From CAVYXF01 sp963772335 (lineage in GTDB: Bacteria; Pseudomonadota; Alphaproteobacteria; Rhizobiales; Rhodomicrobiaceae), in NCBI GenBank assembly GCA_963772335.1, contig CAVYXF010000005.1, positions 124,001-188,000 on the forward strand: a DNA stretch of 64,000 nt, in the 5' to 3' direction. The position numbers were made by a program, and so were the translations under genes. Under the pieces are notes generated by a model. The model did no database searches. It was not told where the DNA came from and worked only from the letters and a program-made list of their open reading frames with translations. Shown one piece after another: positions 31,043 through 40,459 of the stretch (positions within the stretch are counted from its first letter, which is position 1; every line of letters starts with the position of its first letter).

Positions 31043-31363
31043 CTAGTGAAGTGCGTAGCAGGTTATTTTGGCTAAGACGCCAGCTTGGCAAAGTGCACCC
31101 CTGAACGTCCAAACGCCATTTCTATCTCTTGTAAGTTCACCTCGCGCGCGGTCCCGCGAAGCACCGCTGAACTCTATGGCGCATACGGCGTAAGGCACGC
31201 TTGTAAGTGTTTCGACAAGGTCTTCACACTCCGCGGCCTCTCGACTCATATTGATTTCCCTTGAAACGATAGTTGCAGCGCCGCACCCAATGCTTGGCGA
31301 CGGCTGAAGAAGTAGGGCTGAAACGCAGATCGGATAAAAAATTGAAAGTGTTCGCATATTCAT
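31043..31363 (-). CDS. Small exported hypothetical protein, possible lipoprotein
   Basis: 106 residues from ATG 31363 (GGAG nine bases upstream). The hydrophobic N-terminus MNMRTLSIFYPICVSALLLQ is followed by PSPSIGC, which could be a weak lipobox. The rest contains three more Cys. No family seen. It lies just upstream of the 30702 gene on the same strand, possibly co-transcribed. Confidence 0.5.
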   Translation of the reverse strand: MNMRTLSIFYPICVSALLLQPSPSIGCGAATIVSREINMSREAAECEDLVETLTSVPYAVCAIEFSGASRDRARGELTRDRNGVWTFRGALCQAGVLAKITCYALH

Positions 31364-31643
31364 GGGAACATCTCCGTAAATCATGGTTCCATTCGGAAAA
31401 ATTTATGTCTAACCATTTCTGAGGCTATCGTATTTCGAATTCGTCTTGTTGTTACCATGATCGAGACCAGCTCCCGGCAGCCACTTAGCAATGTCCCGCG
31501 CTGAGCGAATCAAACGGGCGACCGTCGGGTGATTGGCCCAGCAGCTTCGAAAGACTCCAGTCGGAGTTGGCCTCCGTACCGCAAGGTTCGAAATGCCCTT
31601 ATCAGATCCCCTTTTTAGGGATGGACCTCGAGAGGAACCGATG
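31364..31643. other. Intergenic, no gene recognised
   Basis: About 280 bases without a supported gene. It presumably holds the promoter for the two small secreted-protein genes to its left. Confidence 0.35.
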
Positions 31644-32195
31644 CTATTCGCCCGCGAAGTCATCGGGTGGAGCAACGCACCAAGCGCGATGGGTCGGCAC
31701 GTAATCGATCGTCCAGACCTCTTTGTGAGGCGAGGCTTCAAAGACCACGTTTAGGCCGTCCGCGTGCATGTACTGAACGATGAGCTTGATCGTGAGCGCG
31801 GGCGTGCTTTCGTTGAGATCTATGATCTTGGAGCACATTTCCGGCCCGTATTTGCTGAGAAACGCGAGCGCCGCCTGCTGCGGAGAGAGACCGGCGGCCT
31901 GCGCTTCGGTGATGCTCGCCTCGGGCAGAACGATTGTTACGCCACTTGCAGCATTGAGGGTGATAGCTGGTGAGCCATAGCGGCTGGCATGTTCATTACT
32001 CCACATATCGACTAGCCAGTCGGCACGAACTGGAGAGATGGCAACCAGGGTGACAAATAATGATGCGCTGAAGTTCAAGCGCCAACTACGCGGCGCGCGT
32101 AGCCTGCAGATAGCTGGAATATTGAATTCTAAACGATCAGGAAAATTTGTAGCGTTTGTGATAGAAATCATGTGTTCGTTTGTGATAAACGTCAT
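31644..32195 (-). CDS. Hypothetical secreted protein
   Basis: 183 residues from ATG 32195 (GGAGGGG eight bases upstream). A long positive N-region (ICRLRAPRSWR) precedes a hydrophobic segment LNFSASLFVTLVAISPVRAD with a likely cleavage after VRA. The mature domain of about 130 residues has SPQQAALAFLSKYGPEMCSK and WTIDYVPTHRAWCVAP. No known domain. Base use is less GC-rich than neighbours, suggesting transfer. Divergent from the regulator at 32368. Confidence 0.6.
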   Translation of the reverse strand: MTFITNEHMISITNATNFPDRLEFNIPAICRLRAPRSWRLNFSASLFVTLVAISPVRADWLVDMWSNEHASRYGSPAITLNAASGVTIVLPEASITEAQAAGLSPQQAALAFLSKYGPEMCSKIIDLNESTPALTIKLIVQYMHADGLNVVFEASPHKEVWTIDYVPTHRAWCVAPPDDFAGE

Positions 32196-32367
32196 TTGCC
32201 AACCCCTCCAATACATATGCTACCGCTAATGGGGTATGCTACCGCTAATAGCGTATTGCAGTGGCTTGCCATGAATAGTACGAAAAGATACGAAAACGAA
32301 CGATAGAGCGACGAATCGAGCTCTACGGCTATTTTGACAGGGTGATTACACTTATTTAGACGGAGGC

Positions 32368-33890
32368 ATGCTTATGGCTTGCCTGCGATTGAATGCATAT
32401 TTCTTTGATTTAGAACAAGAGCAGTTGCGTGACCCGCACGGTCGTGTGGTTCAGCTACGACCACAGGCGCAAGCCATACTGGTCGAGTTGGCTCGCCGGC
32501 CTGGAGAATTGGTCACGAAACAGAACCTGCACGCGAGGGTCTGGCCGGATATTTCGGTCACCGATGATTCGCTCGTGCAATGCATCGTCGAGATTCGTCG
32601 CGCGCTCCAGGATGATGACAAACGGATCGTACAAACGGTGCCGCGTCGTGGCTACCTGCTCGTCGCCGATACCGATTCAAAAGCTCGCCTCCTTAGGACA
32701 CCCAAGGCCCGTTGGCTGGCCGTCGCGATTGGGGCGATTTTCATAGCGATCGTTCTGATCCGGCAGGTTGGAGGTCCAGGCGTCGACCGGAAACGCCGCG
32801 TCCCAGTAGCTGACGTTGCAGTGTTACCTTTCCACGTCTTAAATAACGGCAGAGGCGACGTCACACCGGACGGCCGCGGACTGGCTTACCTGGTCGCCGG
32901 AGAACTCGCGCGCAACCCAGACCTGCGCATCATCTCCACACGCGTCACTACCGAGCTTCGCGATGAGGATATGTCACCCTCGCAGATCGGCGCGACAACC
33001 CGCGCTCGCTATCTGGTCGACGGCAGTGTAGAGCGGCGCGGCGACCAACTCCAACTTGACGCACAGCTCATCGACGGCGGCAACGGCCGCATCGTCTGGA
33101 GCGGCCGCTTCGAGCCGACGGCTCAAGAGCTGCCAAGTGCCATCCAATCACTGGTCGAACAAATCAGCAGATCGCTCGGCGCGACGGTGCGCGAACTGGA
33201 CCGGGCTGCGCTGCTGAACCGAGCTCCAGCCTCACTCGATGCCCACGAGCGCGTATTACGCGGGATTGCGCTCAGTTGGACGCCAAGTCCGGACGGCCTG
33301 AAGCAGGCGCGGCGGGCCCTGGAGGATGCGATCCGTCTGGACCCGAACTACGCCCCAGCATGGGCGCATCTGGGTTTGACGAAGGCGTTGTTGATCTTAG
33401 GCAATTATGACCCCTCCCTCGGCCGAGAAGACCATCCGAAGGCAATTGCCGACATCAGGCACGCGATCGCGCTTGATCCGATGCTTGCGAGCGCTTGGCG
33501 AGCATTGTCGATTGCGATCGATTCAAATGAGAATCCTGAGGAAGCGGTGCGCGCAGCAGGGCGAGCAATCGAACTCAGCCCAGGCGATCCGGACAACTGG
33601 GTTGCCCTCGCGCTGGCAAAGCACCACGCCGGCGAAACCGAAGCCGCGCTTCAAATCTATGAAAAGGCGATTTCATGGAGCCCAGTACGCCCGCCGACTT
33701 ACGCTATCGTGGCGGCAAGGCTGCGCTATGCGGTACGGGACTACGACCAGGCGTTGGCCGCCGCCCGCGAATGCATGGATCGAACCCCAGCGCTCGTGGT
33801 CTGCAGGGCACTTTGGCTGTCATCAATGATGCGTAGCGGTCATTTGGTCGAAGCGCGGGCTGCATGGCCCATCTTGGCTGCGACAATACT
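32368..33890 (+). pseudogene. CadC-type regulator with TPR domain, 5' part (split by IS1182)
   Basis: N-terminal OmpR/PhoB-type winged helix (about 8-100: RPQAQAILVELARRPGELVT, VQCIVEIRRALQDDDKRIVQ, TVPRRGYLLVAD), a membrane span (RWLAVAIGAIFIAIVLI), a FlgO/TolB-like domain (VAVLPFHVLNNGRGD; ARYLVDGSVERRGDQLQLDA), then TPR repeats (LEDAIRLDPNYAPAWAHLGL; AGRAIELSPGDPDNWVALAL). A membrane-bound regulator of the CadC class. The frame enters the IS1182 element at 33891. Its lost C-terminus is recognisable beyond the element (35440-35550). Confidence 0.82.
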
Positions 33891-35443
33891 GAGGCTGTGT
33901 GAAAACGCTAAATCATGGCAGCGTGGGATCTTCCATCGAGGAGGGTTTCATGCATCGCTTTGTCCAGGGCGAGGACCGCGCTCAGACTTCTCTTCTGCCA
34001 GCCTCTTTGGAGGATTATGTCGATGCGGACAATCAGGCGCGGATCATAGAGGCATTCGTCGAAGCGCTGGATCTTGGCGCGCTCGGCTTTGCGATCGTGC
34101 AGCTGCAACCGGTCGGCCGAGCTATCATCCCGCAACGCTGCTGAAACTCTACATCTACGGCTATCTCAACCGCATCCAATCGAGCCGGCGGCTGGAACGC
34201 GAATGCCAGCGCAATGTCGAGCTGATGTGGCTGACCGGGCGTCTTGCGCCGGACTTCAAAACCATCGCCGATTTCCGGCGCGACAATGGCGCTGCGATCT
34301 GTGCGGCCTGCGCGCAGTTCATCGTCATCTGCCGCAATCTTGGCCTGTTCACGCGGCCGATTGCGGCCATCGACGGCAGTAAATTCAAGGGTGTGAACGC
34401 CCGCGACAAGAATTTCACGCGGGGCAAGGTGAAGACGCGCCTGGCTCACCTCAGCGAAACGATTGCGCGTTATCTGACCGCGCTCGATGCTGCGGATCGC
34501 CAGGAAAGCATGGGGGTGGAATCCGGCAGCAAGCGTTTGCGCGAGAAACTGGTCCAGCTGAAAGCGCAGATGCAAAAGCTCAAGGCCTTGGAAGCCGCCG
34601 TCGACGCCGCGCCCGACAAACAGGTTTCGCTCACCGATCCTGACACGCGGCTCATGGTGATCGGCGATCGCCTGACCGGTGTCGTCGGCTACAATGTGCA
34701 GACCGCCGTCGACACCGAGCATCACCTCATCATTGCCCATGAGGTCACGAACCAGGTCGTCGATCGCGGGCAGTTGCCGAAGATGGCGGCGATGGCCAAG
34801 GAGGCCCTCGGTTTCGAGACGATCGAGGCCATTGCCGACGCCGGCTATTATCGCGGCCCCGACCTGCTCTCTTGCCGAGACATTGGCGTGACTGCGCTCA
34901 CGCCCCGAACGAACACCTCCAACGCCAAAGCCGAGGGACGTTTCGGCAAGGAGGCGTTCGTCTATCTGCCTGAAGAAAACACCTATCGCTGCCCGGCCGG
35001 GCAAATCCTCACGCACCGCTACGACAGCACGGAAGGCGATCTCACCATGTCCACTTACTGGTGCACCGCCTGCCCGACCTGTCCGATGAAAAGTCAGTGC
35101 ACGACGGGAAAGCAGCGCCGCGTCAGACGTTGGGAGCACGAGAGCCTTGTCGAGGCAATGACCTCTCGAATGGAGGCAATCGACGCCATGGCGATCCGGC
35201 GTGAGACTGCCGAGCACCCCTTCTCGACCATCAAAGCCTCGATGGGGGCAACCCACTTCCTGTGCAAAGGCTTAAAAGCCGTGCGAACCGAAATGAGCCT
35301 GCATGTACTTGCCTATAACCTCCGGCGGATCATGGCGACACTCGGTATTGGGAAGCTGCGCACAGCGCTCGCGGCCTGAGCCAGCGGGTGCAGGCAACTC
35401 CTGTCTGCTCGATCCTTGCGTCCCGACGTTTTCACACGGGCTC
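33891..35443 (+). mobile_element. IS1182-family insertion sequence
   Basis: Ends are imperfect inverted repeats: GAGGCTGTGTGAAAACG (33891-33907) and, inward from the right, GAGCCCGTGTGAAAACG (35443 backwards). It interrupts the CadC-type regulator gene. No obvious target duplication is visible at these edges. Confidence 0.85.
33950..35379 (+). pseudogene. IS1182 transposase, frameshifted
   Basis: Starts MHRFVQGEDRAQTSLLPASL; after DLGALGF (about 34093) the frame slips by one base and continues DRAAATGRPSYHPATLLKLY. The rest is complete: IAAIDGSKFKGVNARDKNFT (first D), AIADAGYYRGPDL (second D), the Cys-rich RCPAGQ / WCTACPTCPMKSQC insertion, and RRETAEHPFSTIKASMG (E). The long open frame running in from the regulator is accidental. 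Confidence 0.88.
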
Positions 35444-35550
35444 CCTCATTGCAGACGTACCGACTGACATCGCGCGATGCCCAGATAGCTCTTTCGGTCA
35501 ATGAAGACCTGGATACGCTACGCCGCGGCACTCTTGCCACGCCCCGGTGA
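35440..35550 (+). pseudogene. CadC/TPR regulator, 3' part beyond the IS1182 element
   Basis: In the plus frame ending at TGA 35548-35550 one reads PSLQTYRLTSRDAQIALSVN and EDLDTLRRGTLATPR, a plausible C-terminus for the regulator cut at 33890. It overlaps the tail of the convergent protease gene by about 30 bases. Assignment is inferred from position and from the lack of any other start. Confidence 0.5.
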
Positions 35551-36253
35551 GAGCTTGAGCACCATTTCTTTGATCTTTCGGCGCCCGCTACGAACTGCTG
35601 GTAAGCCGCGGCAGCGCGAGCCCTGCCAAATCGTCGCCAGATGCGCAATGATGAGCGGGAAAAGGTCGCGCTGCCAGACAAAGACGGCGGCGAATACAGC
35701 GCCTTGATACCAGTGTCGTCGCGGCTGGCCCCGGTCCCCACAGCGGAAGGTGGACGAGCGCAAAGGCGAGCGTGGTGACGGCGACGGCAAGCAGCGTTCT
35801 GCCGGTCAGTGCCCCAAGCTGGGGAATGGCATAACCCCGGTAGAGAACCTCCTCCGAACTGCCGATGATGAGGATGCTGAGGACAAGAAGCCAGCCGGGC
35901 ATCGCTGCGGTGCTGGCCAGACCGGTCTCGAACCCCTCAAGGCCGAGCCAGTCCGGCATCTTCATCAGCAGCGGTCCAATCAACAAAACAAAGATCGCCG
36001 CGAGCAGAAGGCCCAGGCCGAACCCCGCCCAACTCGGGGCCTTTAGTCCGATGGCGCCAAGTGCCAGGCCTTGCCAATAAGCGGTAATGACGAGGACTGC
36101 GGCGACGAGTCCCGCTATGGCTGCAACCCCAAGCATCTGCGCGGTTATCGGATGTGCCGCCGCCAGGGGCCTCGTCGCCAGCGCGACGCAGAGCGGGCCT
36201 ACAAAGGCGAGAACAAGACTGGTGAGAACGGCGACGCTATTCACGCGCGACAT
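35518..36253 (-). pseudogene. CPBP-family intramembrane protease, C-terminal frameshift
   Basis: From ATG 36253 the protein has several membrane segments and the CPBP (Abi/Rce1-like) motif IIGSSEEVLYRGYAIPQLGA with the catalytic Glu pair. Motif 2 is FALVHLPLWG with its His. Near 35713 a one-base shift moves the last motif (AVFVWQRDLFPLIIAHLATI) into another frame that ends at 35518. The third-motif His is therefore out of frame. Could be decay or an error; intact it would cleave membrane or prenylated substrates. Confidence 0.75.
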
Positions 36254-36438
36254 GACGCTCTCGGGTTGCGGAGCAGAAAAACCCGCGCTCCCGCTACCTC
36301 AGCGAACAGCACGAGACCGGCAAATCTAGCCAAAAACCTTTCCAAGGTTAGGAATTTGGTTAGCGCGAAAAACGCAACACCCGCGCCGACGGCCAGGGCC
36401 TCGACGCAAAACGTCAGGGCGGACAAGTGATGGCCCAT
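36241..36438 (-). CDS. Possible small membrane protein
   Basis: 65 residues from ATG 36438 (MGHHLSALTFCVEALAVGAG, VAFFALTKFLTLERFLARFA, GLVLFAEVAGARVFL), with two hydrophobic stretches. It overlaps the start of the protease gene by 13 bases, which suggests coupling. No homologue recognised and no clear ribosome site, so it may be spurious. Confidence 0.35.
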   Translation of the reverse strand: MGHHLSALTFCVEALAVGAGVAFFALTKFLTLERFLARFAGLVLFAEVAGARVFLLRNPRASCRA

Positions 36439-36564
36439 TGTCCGTGCCAGGATAGTTGATCGGGGCAAGCAAGATTGGAACCCTTTTGTTCCGCGTTCAT
36501 TAATCAAGGACAAGTTGACGCAGTTTGCGCCAACTCCGGTGTAGTAAGCACAAGAGAGTGAGAG

Positions 36565-37026
36565 ATGAACTGGATGAAAAGCACGGCGCTGGCACTCGCG
36601 GCCGGCGCTGCGATATCGCTTTCTGCCTTGGCGCCCAGCTCGGCAGCGCCGATGAGCCAGGTGGGGGCGAACGCGACCGGCGCGGCACTTGCGCAGTCGA
36701 ACAACGGCATCATCGACGTCAGGCGAGGCGGTGGCCATTGGCGCGGTGGGGGCCGGCATTTCGGCGGAGGGCGCCACTTTGGCCACTGGGGCGGCGGCCG
36801 GCACTACGGCCATTGGCGCGGCGGTGGTCGCCGCCACTTTGGCCATTGGCGTGGCCGTCACTACCGCCATTACGGCGGCTGGTGGTGGGGTGTCCCCTTT
36901 ATCGCAGCACCGTTCCTCTATGATGATTATGGATACGGGTATAGCTCCGGCAATTCCTGCTATCGGGTGTGCCGCTACTATCATGGGCCGAGCTATTGCC
37001 GGCGTCACTGGCGCCGTTACTGCTGA
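36565..37026 (+). CDS. Gly/His/Arg/Tyr-rich secreted protein
   Basis: 153 residues. Signal peptide 1-28 (STALALAAGAAISLSALAPS, SAA). The mature part has HWRGGGRHFGGGRHFGHWGG-type repeats (about 58-100), an aromatic segment GGWWWGVPFIAAPFLYDDYG and a Cys/Arg tail (CYRVCRYYHG, CRRHWRRYC). The His-rich repeats could bind metals. A strong terminator follows. Such proteins are frequent in Hyphomicrobiales; function unknown. Confidence 0.75.
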   Translation: MNWMKSTALALAAGAAISLSALAPSSAAPMSQVGANATGAALAQSNNGIIDVRRGGGHWRGGGRHFGGGRHFGHWGGGRHYGHWRGGGRRHFGHWRGRHYRHYGGWWWGVPFIAAPFLYDDYGYGYSSGNSCYRVCRYYHGPSYCRRHWRRYC

Positions 37027-37042
37027 CGGCCGACTGATTGGA

Positions 37043-37068
37043 AAAGGGACGGTCTGCCGTCCCTTTTT
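37043..37068 (+). terminator. Rho-independent terminator
   Basis: Perfect stem AAAGGGACGG / CCGTCCCTTT with loop TCTG and a T-run, 17 bases after the stop of the Gly/His-rich protein gene. Confidence 0.9.
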
Positions 37069-37167
37069 CGCACACCTACCCCGCCTGTATTTTGCCTGTC
37101 TGGCTTTCCTGTCCCTCATCTGGCATCGTAGGTTGCGGCGATTATTCCAAATACGATTTTGGCACCC

Positions 37168-37842
37168 ATGATGAGCGGCATATCCTTGCGCGACAGAACG
37201 CTGTGGGCCAGGGGCAGACAGCGTCTGCTTGGCCTCACGGGCGTCTCCAAGGAGACCGCCGTCAGTGACTCGCTCGTCTGGCTAAAGGATCGCTATTCGC
37301 GGGCGCAAATCCGGGAGGGTACCGGCCACCGCGTTCTGGTCGGCGGTGCCGATTTCGGTGTGCAGCCGCAGGCTGCCGCATTGCTGTTGGCGCGCGGTCT
37401 CGCCGAAGCGCTGCCGCGCATCATCCTCGTCGATGTGAGCCAGGGCGCAGAAGCACTTTCCAGCAGGCTGGAGCTGCCGCGCTCTCCCGGCCTCGCCGAG
37501 CTTTGCCAGCAAAAAGCGCGGTTCGAGGACGTCGTTCGGCGCGATCCGGCGGGCGATTTGCATATCCTTACTTCTGGTAAACCGCGAAGCATCGGCGGCT
37601 GGGGCGCCCCCGGCATGCTAGACCGCGTCTGCCGCGCTCTCGACGAAGCCTATGCGCTGATCCTGTTCTGTGCTGAGCATGACGAGGCGGTCCTTCTTGC
37701 GCGCACTCTAAAACACCGGTTCAGCGCGGGCGTGATGATCCGCGGGCGCAAGGGCCGACAGGACGACACGCCTTTTGCCGGCACACCGGCCGATTTCGAG
37801 GCGCTCGGCTTCCCTATCCGCTGGATCGAGCAGGACTGCTGA
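37168..37842 (+). CDS. BY-kinase/ExoP-like cytoplasmic domain lacking Walker A
   Basis: 224 residues. The layout follows the cytoplasmic domain of bacterial tyrosine kinases of polysaccharide export: P-loop strand, LARGLAEALPRIILVDVSQG, then RSPGLAELCQQKARFEDVVR, RDPAGDLHILTSGKP. The GxxGxGK(S/T) loop is replaced by GGADFGVQPQ, and IILVDVS stands where Walker A' (LLIDAD) is expected. No Tyr-cluster tail is seen. ATP binding is therefore doubtful; a regulatory pseudokinase is likely. Upstream of, and probably co-transcribed with, the deacetylase-like gene. Confidence 0.6.
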   Translation: MMSGISLRDRTLWARGRQRLLGLTGVSKETAVSDSLVWLKDRYSRAQIREGTGHRVLVGGADFGVQPQAAALLLARGLAEALPRIILVDVSQGAEALSSRLELPRSPGLAELCQQKARFEDVVRRDPAGDLHILTSGKPRSIGGWGAPGMLDRVCRALDEAYALILFCAEHDEAVLLARTLKHRFSAGVMIRGRKGRQDDTPFAGTPADFEALGFPIRWIEQDC

Positions 37843-37892
37843 GGCCGGGCTGCGCCTCGCGCCTGCAGCCTGCCGCGGAGAGCCCCGCCCCC

Positions 37893-39038
37893 TTGGGCTT
37901 CCTCGCGAATCATGCCAGCCTTCGCGCGGGCATATCGGCCGGCAGCTTCGTTCTCGTGCTGCCGGAAGTTGGGGGGCATGACTTGATACGTGAGTTGCCA
38001 CGGGGGCCGTTCGGCGTCTATTTGCGTGCGTATTACCGGCAGGTGCCGGCTTTGGTCTCGCGGTTCACGATGGGAAGCGGCGCGATTTTCGTGATCCAGC
38101 GCGCAAGGCCGCAGACCGACAACCTCGTTGGTCAGGGCGCCATCGCCGAAACCGATTCCATGCTGCTCGACGAGATGGTTGCGCTGGTAATCGAGCAGGG
38201 TCTTGAGATCGTTTCCCTTTCCGAGGTTGTCAGGCGCCTGAAAGCACGTGAATTCTCCAAGCGCTTCGTCGCCTTCACCTTCGATGGCGCTTACCGGAGC
38301 ACTCTGGCGAGCATCGTCCCGATGTTTCGCCAGCGCGGGCTGCCCTACACGCTGTTCGTTGCCGCCGACTTCCTCGACACCGGCCGGCTGCCCTGGTGGA
38401 TGGCGCTTGAGGCCCTCGTCGTGCAGAGCCAGAGCATTCGCCTCGATGCCCCGCAAAAACTGCAGGATCTTCCCTGCTCCGAGCCGGAGGAGAAGCGCGA
38501 TGCCTTTGCGTGGCTATATCGCGACGTCGCCCAGCTGCCGAGCGCCGAGCGTGCGCCCCACATCGAGGAGCTCTGCGCGCGCCATCATATCGATATTGCC
38601 GCGGTCGCCCGGAAAGAGATGGCCAGCGCTGCGGAGCTGAGGACCCTTGCCGAGGACCCGTGGGTTGCGATCGGCAGCAATGGCGGTGGTCGGCGGACGC
38701 TTTCGGAGCTGAGCTATGACGAGGCGCGGGACGACCTCGCCCGGTCTTTGGAGAAGCTCGAGGCAATGCTGGGTTTCCGACCGCGCCATATCGCTTATCC
38801 GGGGACGCAGGCCAGAACTGCTGGCGCGCGCGAGTTCAGGCTGGCGGAAATGCTGGGCGTGGAAACAGCGGTTACGGCAGTGGAGGGCGCCCTGTGGCCG
38901 GAGCATTCCTGCGAGCTGTTCTCGCTGCCGCGCATCGCACTCGACAACGATCCGGCAACATTGGTGCGGGCGCTCATGCTAAGCGGCGGAGCCGTCTACC
39001 CCGGCGGTGCAACACGGGTTGCCAAGGCGATCGCCTAA
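37893..39038 (+). CDS. NodB-type polysaccharide deacetylase homologue lacking metal ligands
   Basis: Up to 381 residues. The start is uncertain: TTG 37893 or a later TTG near 37983, as no ATG fits the homologous N-terminus (YLRAYYRQVPALVSRF). The family frame is clear: AFTFDGAYRSTLASIVPMFR corresponds to the TFDDGY motif, with the second Asp replaced by Gly. VAIGSNGGGRRTLSELSYDE replaces the His-x3-His motif (IGAHTxxHP), and HIAYPGTQ replaces AYPYGD. Two of the three metal-binding residues are missing, so catalysis by the usual mechanism is not expected. Confidence 0.75.
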   Translation: MGFLANHASLRAGISAGSFVLVLPEVGGHDLIRELPRGPFGVYLRAYYRQVPALVSRFTMGSGAIFVIQRARPQTDNLVGQGAIAETDSMLLDEMVALVIEQGLEIVSLSEVVRRLKAREFSKRFVAFTFDGAYRSTLASIVPMFRQRGLPYTLFVAADFLDTGRLPWWMALEALVVQSQSIRLDAPQKLQDLPCSEPEEKRDAFAWLYRDVAQLPSAERAPHIEELCARHHIDIAAVARKEMASAAELRTLAEDPWVAIGSNGGGRRTLSELSYDEARDDLARSLEKLEAMLGFRPRHIAYPGTQARTAGAREFRLAEMLGVETAVTAVEGALWPEHSCELFSLPRIALDNDPATLVRALMLSGGAVYPGGATRVAKAIA

Positions 39039-39099
39039 GCGTGATCTGTTTAAGTGGAGCACACTCTCCACATGCAGTGCTGTCATTCCCGCTCTCGCG

Positions 39100-40389
39100 C
39101 ACGGCTGTCCGGGGAACGAGTCACTGTGTCGCTGGTGCATGCCCGGCTTTTCCGGTGCAAACCGGCTATTTTCTGGTTGTCGAGACTCAGAAAATGGAGC
39201 CGGGCATGCGCTATCGGGATAGCATCTTCGCCAGCCTTCTCAAACCGATCTCGCGGCCCGGGTTCAAGGCGATCGTGGCCCGGCATGACGCGGACGCCTA
39301 TGCGAAGACGTTCAGCAGCTGGGACCATCTCGTGACGCTGATCTTTGCCCGGCTTGCCTCGGTCAGCAGCCTGCGCGGCATCGCGGCGGCCTGGAACGCC
39401 AATGCGCATCATCATTACCACCTCGGCAGCGGTCCGGTGATGCGCTCCACGCTCGCCGATGCCAATCATCGCCGCCCGCCGGAGGTGCTCGCCGAGACCT
39501 TCGAGATGCTGTCCGCCCTGGCCGGCACCCGCCTGCGCCGTGACGGCAGACGCATGCTGCGCCTGATCGATGCCACCCCGATCCCGCTGGATCGGCTGTG
39601 CGACTGGGCGCAATGGAACGGGCGGACGCATGGGCTGAAGATGCACGTGGTCTACGATCCCGATGCCGATCACCCGCGCCGGATCGCCATTACCGCTTCG
39701 ACCGTGAACGATGTCGAGATCGGCCGCAGCGAGCCGATCGAGCGCGGCGCCACATACGTCTTCGACAAAGCCTATTGCGATTACGCCTGGTGGACCCGCC
39801 TGCATCGGGCCGGCGCACTGTTCGTCACCCGACCCAAAACCAATGCGCGCTACGCGGTGATCAAGGCGCGCCGGGTCATAAGAACCCAGGGTGAGGGCTT
39901 CGAAATCCTGGCCGACGCGACGATCCGCCTTGCCACCCAGGGCAGGAGCAGGCTCGGCTGCCCGATCAGACGGGTCACCCTCAAACGCGAGGATGGCACG
40001 GTGATGGAGGTGATCACCAACGACCTGGAGCGTTCGGCCGTGGAGATCGCCGCGCTCTACAAGGCACGCTGGGACATCGAGCTTTTGTTCCGCTGGATCA
40101 AGCAGCATCTGAAGCTCACGCGCTTCATCGGCCGGTCGGAGAACGCCATCAGGCTGCAGATCCTGGCAGCCATGATCGCCTATCTGCTGCTGCGCATCGC
40201 CGCAAGGATGAGCCGCAGCAGCCTGGTGCCGCTGCGCTTCACCGAACTGGTCGGCCAGTGCCTCTTCATCCGCAAGTCCATCGCCAGGCTCGACAGACCG
40301 CCCGATGTCAATGCCGGTCAGCCCAAACCGCGGTGCCATCCAGGACAATTGGAGTTCGCCTATGCCTGAATTTCCCCGGACAGCCGTGC
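39100..40389 (+). mobile_element. IS4-family insertion sequence
   Basis: Inverted repeats CACGGCTGTCCGGGGAA (39100-39116) and TTCCCCGGACAGCCGTG (40373-40389). The 9-bp direct repeat GCTCTCGCG (39091-39099 and 40390-40398) flanks them, the duplication size expected for IS4. It sits between the deacetylase-like gene and the LURP-one-like gene, apparently without breaking either. Confidence 0.92.
39194..40369 (+). CDS. IS4-family transposase
   Basis: 391 residues from ATG 39194 (MEPGMRYRDSIFASLLKPIS); an in-frame ATG at 39206 is equally possible. N-terminal DUF4372 region (FSSWDHLVTLIFARLASVSS), then the DDE domain: RLIDATPIPLDRL (D), YVFDKAYCDYAWW (D), and the YREK-like region YKARWDIELLFRWIKQHLKL (E). 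Intact. Confidence 0.92.
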   Translation: MEPGMRYRDSIFASLLKPISRPGFKAIVARHDADAYAKTFSSWDHLVTLIFARLASVSSLRGIAAAWNANAHHHYHLGSGPVMRSTLADANHRRPPEVLAETFEMLSALAGTRLRRDGRRMLRLIDATPIPLDRLCDWAQWNGRTHGLKMHVVYDPDADHPRRIAITASTVNDVEIGRSEPIERGATYVFDKAYCDYAWWTRLHRAGALFVTRPKTNARYAVIKARRVIRTQGEGFEILADATIRLATQGRSRLGCPIRRVTLKREDGTVMEVITNDLERSAVEIAALYKARWDIELLFRWIKQHLKLTRFIGRSENAIRLQILAAMIAYLLLRIAARMSRSSLVPLRFTELVGQCLFIRKSIARLDRPPDVNAGQPKPRCHPGQLEFAYA

Positions 40390-40459
40390 GCTCTCGCGGG
40401 GATGTCTTTGTTTGTGGAGGGACAAGGAAACGCGGGCGCGGTCCATTCGACCCCAGCAT

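Noticed and set aside
34033..35256. 407-codon ORF on the minus strand
   Set aside because: Antisense shadow of the IS1182 transposase.
32368..35379. A single 1003-residue fusion of regulator and transposase
   Set aside because: The open frame crosses the left inverted repeat of the IS1182 element, the true transposase start (ATG 33950) is in another frame, and the fused region between is not homologous to anything.
39083..40459. 458-codon ORF on the minus strand
   Set aside because: Antisense shadow of the intact IS4 transposase.
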